This document shows positions 55,783-64,000 of a stretch of DNA of 64,000 bases, in pieces; within the stretch, counting starts at the first letter, position 1, and each line of letters starts with the position of its first letter. Below the pieces are notes generated by a model. The model was given only the letters and a program-made list of their open reading frames with translations, ran no database searches and was not told the DNA's origin. The position numbers and the translations under genes are program-made. This stretch comes from Cymodocea nodosa. Lineage: Eukaryota; Streptophyta; Magnoliopsida; Alismatales; Cymodoceaceae. Location of the stretch: assembly GCA_036874045.1 (NCBI GenBank), contig JAZBRI010000010.1:20001-84000 (forward strand). The letters run 5' to 3'.

Positions 55783-56921
55783 TTAAAAACATGATTGAAA
55801 AGTAGTAACAAATGAAATAAACATGTTAGTCCATGCAAACTTTTTAGGCATAATTCTTCTTGCTATTAATTCTGTTTTAATGCAATTTGCTTTCCTTTTT
55901 AACTTGTAAACTTGTAGTATGTTATCAATACTAAATATATGTATATTACTATTAATGAAATGAAATGCAAAAAGGGATCCTCTTCTATTCCAAGATAATG
56001 TAGTCGTTTCTATTTCTACATCTATTTCAATATATTCTTCTTCCCACTTCCATTCATTTAGGTCTTTCATAATCCATATTTGAAATTTCTTTAATTCATC
56101 CCACCATCTTATCAGACATACAGTAGGATCATCATATTCATTATACCACATTCCCAATTGAATTTGATCATATTCTGAAGATGGTGATTTCGCTATATCA
56201 CTAGGTATAGGTAATATTTCTATAAAGTCATTATCATAACTATCTATGCTTACTATGTATAAATCAGATCTAAATGCAACTGATATATCTGTGACTAGAT
56301 ATATATATCCATCAAGTATGACATGTATGTTGTTAATTAATGATTTCTGTCCTAGATATATCATAGTATTTTCAGTCCAAGATCTATTCAGAAAATTATA
56401 CACACTTAAGCATAAATCTTCATCCCAATTTCCACTTGGTCTTCAATAATATAATCTTTCAGGAATGGTTGAATTTTTATCAGAAAATATTAAAGCTGAC
56501 CTACAATTTTCAGTTGGTACTTCATATCTATTAGGCCTTCCTATATTCCATTCTTCTCTTGTGATAGGATTTCTAATCAAAATGTTGGGTAACAGAATTG
56601 CATACCTTGGTTTGGTTTTGTATATTATTAATCCTTCATCCATCCCCATAATATGGTCTATTCTTTCTAATGTATTGGGTGGAATTCCAGTAGTTTCTTT
56701 CATATTCAGATAGTCATAGCAGATTGAACTACGATTAAATGACTTCCATAAAAATCCATCTCTAATCTTAGTCATCTTTGCAGCTTGTAGTCCATGAAAA
56801 TATTTTTCTCTAACACAGTCTTTGATTTCTTTGATACACAACACAATCTGCATAGATCTTTACCTGACAAGTTATTCAATACTTCCCTTAGTGCATCCAG
56901 TGGTAATTTCATCAATTCCAT
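55783..56921 (-). pseudogene. F-box-like gene carried by a gypsy element, copy 2
   Basis: ATG at 56921 begins an F-box-like N-terminus (LPLDALREVLNNLSGKDLCR, then CVSK), closer to the usual F-box pattern than copy 1. A one-base deletion near 56840 shifts the frame. After it the frame continues through NPITREEW, then TGA at 56443-56445 (TGG in copy 1), then DLYIVSIDSYDND, a WDELKKFQIWIMKDLNEW region and the C-terminus at 55783. The lesions differ from those in copy 1, so the gene was intact when the element was copied. Length about 379 codons, normal for plant F-box proteins. Gag lies directly upstream on the same strand. F-box function is inferred from sequence pattern only. Confidence 0.72.
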
Positions 56922-57140
56922 TTGTTGTGATTCTGTATAACATAAACAATAATTAACAAAGACAAAATTAACATAGCTACTTCACACCGTCGTGGAGTTA
57001 GGTCATAACTCAACAGACTAAGTTCGTTGAGTTAAGTAATAACTCTACAATATTACTAACTATAATTAAACTTACATTTTTTTTCTTTTTTATATTTTTC
57101 TACTTACTATATTATACATAGTTACTTCAGTTATACTGTT

Positions 57141-58490
57141 TCATTCAGCTACCCTCCCAAAGGAGGTATCAATTTCATTAACAGTTCTGTTGATAAGATT
57201 AGGTATTGCTTGCATTGGCAATCCTCTAGTAGGTCTAACTTCCATTGATTCTTTCTGTCTAGGGGGTATATTTCTATTTATATTTTGATTTTGAATTGCA
57301 GCATTTCCAAATACAAGATCTAGACGATTGTTTAATTGTTGGATTATCTTTTCTAATTTTTCTATTCTAGATCCTTGTTCAATTAAAGCTTCATAACTTA
57401 TATTTTTGTCATTTATATTTTCTCCTCCCTGGAAATTATTGTTTCTCCAAGATAAATTCGGGTGATTTCTCCAATTAGGGTTATAAGAATTTCCAAAGTT
57501 ATCTTTCTGGTTTCTAGCATAAATAATATCTAAATCATTAACCTTTGCATTCTTTTCTGTTAGCTTTTGATTTAATGATAACTCTTCTATTTTCTTTATT
57601 AATTCAGTTAATTTAACTTCAAGCATAGTGCTTGAATCTATTTCATGCATTCCTCTTGGCAATATTCTTTTATTTGTAATAGCTTCAACTGAGTTTTCCC
57701 ATTGTGTAGTTCTTTTTGCAAAGTTTTCTAAATTTACCCATGCTTCTTCACTACATAGTTTTAAAAATCCATTCTGACAAGTAAATTCTAATAAAGATTT
57801 TGTTGAAACATCTATGCCTTCATAAATTATACCTATTAACTATGCTTTACTCATTATATGATGTGAACATTGAGTCAGTAAATCTTTAAATCTTTCAAAA
57901 TATTTTTATAATGATTCTCCCTATTTTTGGCTACACATTAATATTTCCTTCTTCTTTTTAATCATTTGATGTGTTGGATAATATTTTTCTAAAAAAACAA
58001 AGTAAAATTCAGTCCATGCAGAAATTGAATCAAGCGATAGAGTATATAACTATCTCTTAGCTGTGTCTTTTAAAGCAAAAGAGATATATCTAAGTTTAAT
58101 AGCATCAATACTCATGTTTGGCATTTTCATCATTTGACAAACTTCTTTAAATTCTCTAAGGAAATAATAGGCATCCTCTCTTTCTAATCCATGAAAATAT
58201 GGCAATTGACTAATATAATTAGATTTCAGTTCAAACCTATCTCCTTCAAAGTTTGGCAATCGAATACATGAAGGTTCATCAACTAATTCAGGATACACAA
58301 TTTTCCCTAATGGTTTCTCTACTGGAGCAGCTATATCTTCATTCTCTTCTAAAGAAAGGTTAGCTACACCCCTAAGGATTTCGTTAAAGTCTAATTCAGA
58401 AAATATTTCAATACGTCTCTGTATTGAATAATCCTATGTAGGTGTTCTTACTAATCGTTTAGTGCTAGGAGAACGAATCCATGTGCTCAT
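57141..58490 (-). pseudogene. Athila-type gag, degenerate (F-box element copy 2)
   Basis: Begins ATG 58490 (MSTWIRSPSTKRLVRTPT). The retrotransposon gag core includes DEPSCIRLPNFEGDRFELK, LPYFHGLEREDAYYFLREFK and IKLRYISFALKDTAKR, and beyond a stop, a SISAWTEFYFVFLEKYYP segment and FERFKDLLTQCSHH. The C-terminal part has coiled-coil-like IEKLEKIIQQLNNRLD. At least five in-frame stops, one at 58050-58052 where a tryptophan is expected. No zinc knuckle or protease follows; the F-box-like gene begins about 220 bases downstream. Gag would form the particle that packages the RNA. Confidence 0.82.
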
Positions 58491-59470
58491 AAACTCTTAA
58501 CATATAGTAAAATAATAGAAGATTAATTACATACCAGTCTGAAGCTTTATATTCAGTAAATAGTTGTTGACGGATGAAGTTGAATCAGCTGCTTCTCCTT
58601 CTAGTTCCCCAACGAAGTTCCTTTTCTTTCAAAAGTGCTGGTAACTCGTAAATAATATTCTGTTCTATATTTATAATGCACGTCCATAAAGCAAATGAAT
58701 CTCGTTGCAAGAACCTGTCTTGTAACATGTAGTGCGGTTCCTATTTTATGGGTACGTGTGTCACTTCTAATTTCAAATTTTAGTAACAACTAAACCTATG
58801 AAGTTTCATTCATGGCAAAAAGAATAACTATTTAGCTTAATCCACGAACTAACCTCGTTGAGTTACAGTTAACTCAATAGACAAGTTTCAATTACTGTTG
58901 CTAACTCCACAGACTAACTTTGTTGAGTTACAGATAACTCAACGGAGTGACCTTATATTATATTATTGACCTCGTGAAGTTAAGGTTAACTCAACAAACT
59001 TACTTTATTGAGTTAACACTTAGCAACTTCTAAGCTTACTCCTCGTATTAACTTCTATATATATATATTTTTCTCCTGTATTCTGTTAACTTAAATAAAG
59101 TTAAATACATGCCATTAATGAAGTGTTCTAATTTAAAACTCATTTGAATTTGAACATTATATAAATATTTAACTTCAATTCATTACATGTTATGCAGAAT
59201 TTATATTTTACTTTGCAGCATGCAGATATTTTCAGGCATGAACTAGTTATCTTGCATTTAATCCTATCATTCAACAAATTTGTATATATTTTAAACAATC
59301 TTGCATCTTGTTCAAACAATTATATAATATTTAAGATAATTCATCCATTACATCATTCTCAAACATAAATGTAAACACATCTAAAAAAAACATACATTCA
59401 TTTATATAGATAGTTTATATTACAATCAATCAGATATTTTTCATACAAATATATACAAGTAGACGAACAA
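58491..59470 (-). other. Spacer, possible divergent LTR end and primer site
   Basis: Non-coding. GTTGAGTTA palindromes cluster at 58840-59035, about where they sit in the gypsy LTRs relative to the primer site. AACTTCGTTGGGGAACTAG (minus strand, about 58600-58620) loosely resembles a tRNA-Asp-type site. The remainder (59040-59470) is AT-rich without match to the 45327 LTR. It may be the 5' LTR of another subfamily, or merely a spacer. Confidence 0.35.
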
Positions 59471-59524
59471 TACAATTTAATCTTTTCTCCTAAGTTCATC
59501 TACTTCCTTCTGGAGTTTTTCTAC

Positions 59525-61727
59525 TTATTGCTCTAATTGATTAATCCTTTCTACAGCTCCTGTAACTCCTCTAGAAGGTTCAACAATCTCTGCAGTAGCA
59601 TAATTTCTACACTCTTTCACTGAAATGGTTCTAGATCTTATCCTTTTGGATGCCCATTTCATGAAATCGATACAGTCCACCATCAGTAGTAGAATCAGAT
59701 CTCTATAAAATAATTTCTTCTTCATTATTCTCAGTTTGGAGATAAAAACTACAGACCAATTTATCTGAATTTTGTTCACAACTACATATGTGGCTCATTT
59801 GACAAATTGACTTAATTCTATATCATGGCCTTGTCGTTGGTAGACATTCTTTATCAAAATGTTAGCTATCATGTATGCTTTACCATTTAATTGCTTTAGT
59901 CTATTTAATAATGGTACACCAAGATTGATAGCTAAATAATCCTTTATGGTCTGTTCTGTCCACTCGACTACAGTTGTGCTTTCCAAAATTTCTAGTCCTT
60001 CATTCTTCAATCCTAAAATGTTATGGAGAAGCTCTGGTGTTATTTGTACATCAGCTTGCTCCATGTTGAAAATTAATCCTCCTTCTCCTTCTCTTAAGTT
60101 TGCATAAAAGTAGGACACTAGATTCTCATATACTGCATACCCTCTTTCTTGAGAAATAAACTACAGTAGACCTTAGAACTCAAATAAATCTTTGATTTCT
60201 TGCATTCTGTCTCAATTTACTAGTCTAGTGTAAATGATATCATAACCTCTTATCTCTTGGTATTTATTATAAGCTTCCTAACTCCAAAAGTGTACTTCAT
60301 TCAAAATTGTTGTTTCAGTCGGGTTAGGAATGTGAATTTGTTGCTCTAGATGGGTTTGTTCTAGAACTTCCTCTTCCATGTGCTGAACTTGAACTTGCTG
60401 AAAACGCTCTGAAGATTCCTACATTTTTGCTTTTGCTTTTGTCTGTGGTGGTGAGCTGGCAAAACTCTCCACTCTATCTTGAATTCTATCCAAAAGTTGC
60501 TGAAGAGTTCTTTGCTTTTTAGTGGAATCTATTGAGTCATCTCTTTCCATATGTAATTGTTCAGCTTCTTGTTCATTTTATTCTTTTTCTTCTTCCTCCT
60601 AACTACTAATCTGTAATGTCACTATTCTTTCTGATTCTGTGGCAGATTGGGATGGAGTTACAAGCAAATCAACTTCTACTCTAATTTTTGTTTCTTCTGC
60701 TTGTACAGGCTGCAGACTAGTTTCAGTTTGATTTTCTTCTTTTCTTTGCTCTTGCTGCTGCTGCTCCTACTCCTCTTCAGAATCGGATAGCAGGTTTACA
60801 AAAATCAGCTCTACAGGCCCTACTGATCTTGGTATTTTAGATTTAATCTCCTCTTAATAATCAGACACTATCTCTTTTCCTTTCATTCTTCTGATTAATT
60901 GTGCTTAGTCTTCCTCTTCTTCTTTTGAGATTAAATCTACAAAAATGGGCTCTACAAGCCTTTGAGCCACAAGTACTCTTCCTATTTAACTCTTTCTATA
61001 ATTGCTGGTCTCGAAGGACTAGCTTTAGCTCCTCTTGTAGTAGGTCTAGCAGTAGCTTCTCGATGCTGTTCCACTTTAATTTTATATTGGGTTTCAACTT
61101 TTCTGCAGCCCTCTTTTTACACCGTGCATCAAAAACCAAATGTGTTAGAGCTATTGCCAATTCTTTTGGTTCTCCTTGGTCTTTTCTAACTTGAACCAAT
61201 TCTTGAAATTCTTTTATTTCTTCCTCAATAGAAGGCCCCAAAATTGTTGCTCGTTCCAACAGCCTTGGTGGTGGAACTAAAGGTCCTAGCTGCTGTTCCT
61301 CAGGAATAGGTCTTTCAGCAATTGGCTCATCTTGTTCTTTAGTTGCTTGTTCTTCATTTTCTTTCCTTTGTTGTTGCCGCCTAATCTCACCCCTTACACA
61401 ACCAACAATTTCTCGCAAAAACCATAATCTAGCCTTGCATTGGATTAGCTCTAGGGTAACTTCGTTATTTGGCCTGATTCTTCTCTCTCTACTTACAGCA
61501 ACTTCCGTAGCAACTTTGATTCTAGTTTCCATTATCTGAGGTATTTGTATACCCAAATCTACTAACACTTTTCTCTAGTAGAAAAGGTCAGATTCTACCT
61601 TTTGTAGCTCTTTTTCCCTCATCATATTCCTGATTTTTTGCCTTGTGTGCCATTCCTTCGAATCTTTGAGAAATTCTAACATGTCAACTGCTTTTTCTCA
61701 GAACTTAGGTGTCATCTTCCTCATCAT
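59525..61727 (-). pseudogene. Athila env-like/accessory ORF, degenerate
   Basis: A long minus-strand coding trace starts near ATG 61727, downstream of integrase. The N-terminal half is charged and rich in Q and E (61570-60400). The C-terminal half has a VSYFYANLREGEGGLIFNM segment, ITPELLHNILGLKNEG, then a TIKDYLAINLGVPLLNRL region and a final basic stretch. This resembles the plant retroelement domain often found after integrase in Athila-type elements, sometimes called env-like, whose function is unproven. I see no convincing signal peptide or membrane segment. Many stops and at least one frame change. A fragment of the same ORF lies at 20800-21246. Confidence 0.65.
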
Positions 61728-61737
61728 GGAGTTACAC

Positions 61738-62463
61738 AACGGAACAGAATCGCTCTGATCTCTAATGTTCTAAGTTCTAAATGATTCTACGGATAATGCC
61801 CCAAACCCTAAGTTTAGTATAAATAAGCCCTAAGGTTAGGTAGGTAATCAAGTCACTTCCCACGCAAAACTCTCACTCTCTCATCTGTGGAATTACGGTT
61901 AACTCCACGGACTTAGTCCGTGGACTTAACTACAGTACTTCGTTGAGTTATAGTTAACTCAACGGAGTAAGTTCGTTAACTTATCCTAGACTCAATGAAG
62001 TAAGTTCATTGAGTTAAGTGTAACTCAACGGACTTCCCATAAAGTTATATCTAATAAAAATACATATAATAATAATTTTTACTTCGGTCAAGATCGAAGA
62101 ATTTTCGATCTAGCCGACTTACTTTTCAACACTTTAAAATTTTTCGGTCAAATCGTTATATTCTTCGATTGAACCTAAATTAAATATTTTCTTTCTTTTT
62201 TTATTTTTTTCTCTGTTAGTTGAAACGATACTATACTTCGGTAACACCGACATTAAACTAAATATAATATATATATCTTTTTATGTTTTTGTGTTTCGAT
62301 CAGACCGATGGATCCTATCGGTTGAACCGCAACAATTTTTTTCTTTTTAAGATATGTTTCGGTAAAATCGATAATTCCTTTCGGTTTAACCGTGATTATA
62401 TTTAAATAAGTTTTTTTTTATATATACTTAGAAAATTTCTTACTAAGTGAAGCTCGAGTAATC
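61738..62463 (-). repeat. Non-coding gap with two palindrome families
   Basis: Between integrase and the env-like ORF. 61885-62035 holds GTTGAGTTA...TAACTCAAC units (for example GGAATTACGGTTAACTCCAC, ACTCAACGGAGTAAGTTCGT). 62090-62400 holds CGGT...ACCG-type units (CGGTAACACCG, CGGTTGAACCG, CGGTTTAACCG). It is the one place where both families sit side by side. Confidence 0.7.
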
Positions 62464-64000
62464 CTATACTCTTACTTCTTCTATAATTCCAAATGAACTT
62501 TTTGGTATTTTCAAAATAGGCCTAAGTCTTTGTCCATTTACTTTAAATATATTCTGATTTTTAGGATTTTCAATTTCAATAACTCCATAGGGATAAATAT
62601 TTTGAACTATGTAAGGTTCTGCACATCTAGATCTTAATTTTCCTAGATGGTTATGGAGTCTAGTCATGTAAAGATATACTTCTTGTCTTATTTTAAAGGT
62701 TTTTGGAATAATTTTCCTGTCATGCCAGAACTTCATTTTCTCTTTTTCTCTTATAGTTTTTGAATAAGCTTCATTCCTAAATTCTTCTAATTCAATCAAT
62801 TGTATTTTCCTATTTTCAGCGACTTGATTTAAATTAGTGTTTAGAGTTTTTAATGCCCAATAAGCTTTATGTTCAATTTCAGCTGTTAAATGACAACTTT
62901 TTTCATATACTAGTCTAAAAGGTGACATACCTAAACTTGTCTTATAAGCAGTTCTATAAGCCCAAAGTGCATCTATTAATCTATTAGCCTAATCTGTTCT
63001 AGTAGAATTTGCTACTTTTTCTAAGATTAACTTAATTTATTTGTTTGCACTTTCTACTTGTCCACTTGTTTGCAGATGATATGATGTTGCAATTTTGTGA
63101 TTTACTCCATATTTCTTCATTAAGGCTTCAAAACTTCTATTATAGAAATGAGTTCCTCTATCACTGATAATAGCTTTAGGTATTCCAAATCTAGCAATTA
63201 TATTAGTTCTTATAAAATGTATTACTACTTTGTTGTCATTAGTTTTTGTAGGAATAGCTTCTATCCATTTAGATACATAATCCACTCCCAACAATATATA
63301 ATTAAATTCATTAGACATAGGAAATGGACCTATAAAATCTATTCCCCACACATCAAAGATTTCAACCTCAACAATAGGATTAAGAGGCAGCATATTCCTC
63401 TTTGATATTCTTCTTATTTGTTGACATTTTAAACAACTTAAGCAATATTTATGAGCATCTTTGAATAGTGTTGGCCAATAAAATCCACATTGTAGAATTT
63501 TAGCAGTAGTTTTCCCTAAACCAAAATACCCTCTACATGCTTGGTCATGGTAGAAAGACAATATGCTTTGATATTCAATTTTTGGAACACACCTCCTTAA
63601 AACCAGATCAGGACATTTCTTAAATAAGTATAGGTCTTCCCAATAGTAATATTTTACTCTTGAAAAGAATAATTTCTTATCCTGTCTATTCCAATCCTTA
63701 GGTGTTAAACCAGTAACTAAGTAATTAACTATGTCTGCATATCAATGCATCGTGTTGATGGTCATTAATTGTTCATTAGGAAAATTATCCTTAATTTCAA
63801 TATTTGATTTTTCTATTTGTAATCTTGATAAATGATCTGCTACTACATTCTCACAACATTTTTTATCTTTAATTTCTAGTTCAAATTCTTGTAATAATAA
63901 TATCCCTCGGATCAATCTAGGTTTGGTCACTTTCTTTGCTATTAGGTATTTTAAAGCTGAATGATCCATGTATACTATCACTTTAGCTCCAATCAGATAT
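62464..64000 (-). pseudogene. Athila-type pol: RNase H end and integrase, right-partial
   Basis: The frame is open to the window's right edge. It has the end of RNase H ([11 protein letters not shown], then VADHLSRL), then integrase: a damaged HHCC finger (HDQACRGYFG, where the second His is usual, then CLSCLKCQQ), the core with VWGIDFIGPFP, VDYVSKWIEAIPTKTND, IISDRGTHF and TSGQVES, and a C-terminal part with [14 protein letters not shown] and [12 protein letters not shown]. In-frame stops at 63742 (HW expected, TGG to TGA), 63037 and about 62985 (TGG to TAG). The family inserts cDNA into the genome. Order and motifs match Athila/Tat elements. Confidence 0.88.

Noticed and set aside
60901..61194. 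Plus-strand frames over the env-like ORF
   Set aside because: Antisense shadows of the GAA- and CAA-rich coding sequence on the minus strand.

Overview
The window is repeat-dominated nuclear DNA of a land plant, probably a flowering plant. The evidence is the plant telomere repeat (CCCTAAA on the + strand), plant L1-type LINEs whose ORF1 has a DUF4283-like region and a CCHC knuckle, Athila-type Ty3/gypsy elements with a tRNA-Asp-like primer site, a Ty1/copia remnant with a tRNA-iMet-like primer site, and PIF/Harbinger-type MITEs. I see no intact, confidently functional host gene. Nearly every coding trace belongs to a transposable element and carries nonsense codons.

Layout, left to right. 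1-10.1 kb: LINEs and a 5S rRNA-derived SINE alternate with telomeric repeat tracts. The first LINE (family A) is uninterrupted as far as visible. The second is an inverted family-A piece joined to a direct family-B 3' end. 10.1-18.2 kb: AT-rich, mostly unassigned DNA with two copies of an AT-rich repeat, a small MITE, a candidate promoter/first exon (13.2 kb), a 104-bp tandem array (14.2-14.8 kb) and LINE debris. 18.2-21.2 kb: LTR pieces and an env-like fragment. 21.2-25.8 kb: a giant imperfect TTC/GAA palindrome whose right end abuts telomeric repeats. 25.8-37.2 kb: a full-length LINE-B, telomeric tract, SINE, telomeric tract, SINE, telomeric tract and a 5'-truncated LINE-B. 37.2-41.9 kb: LTR pieces and a degenerate LINE-C. 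41.9-47.2 kb (+) and 51.6-58.5 kb (-): two opposite copies of an Athila-like element with gag followed by an F-box-like gene, a long UTR, a polypurine tract and an LTR. Between them are a copia remnant and a second gypsy element, nested. 58.6-64 kb (-): an Athila-type pol (RNase H, integrase) and a long env-like ORF.

How it fits together. In five cases a poly(A) tail runs directly into CCCTAAA, always in the same orientation, and six elements begin directly after a telomeric tract. This looks like repeated insertion of a LINE, and of a SINE it may mobilise, into telomeric DNA with the poly(A) facing the centromere. That is the most interesting system here. The gypsy family seems to have taken up an F-box gene and copied it at least once. 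Unrelated elements share dense short palindromes of the form CGGT-N3-ACCG, and gypsy elements carry two further palindrome families. Most nonsense codons in the old copies are C-to-T or G-to-A changes in otherwise intact frames, the pattern expected for decay of methylated, silenced DNA.
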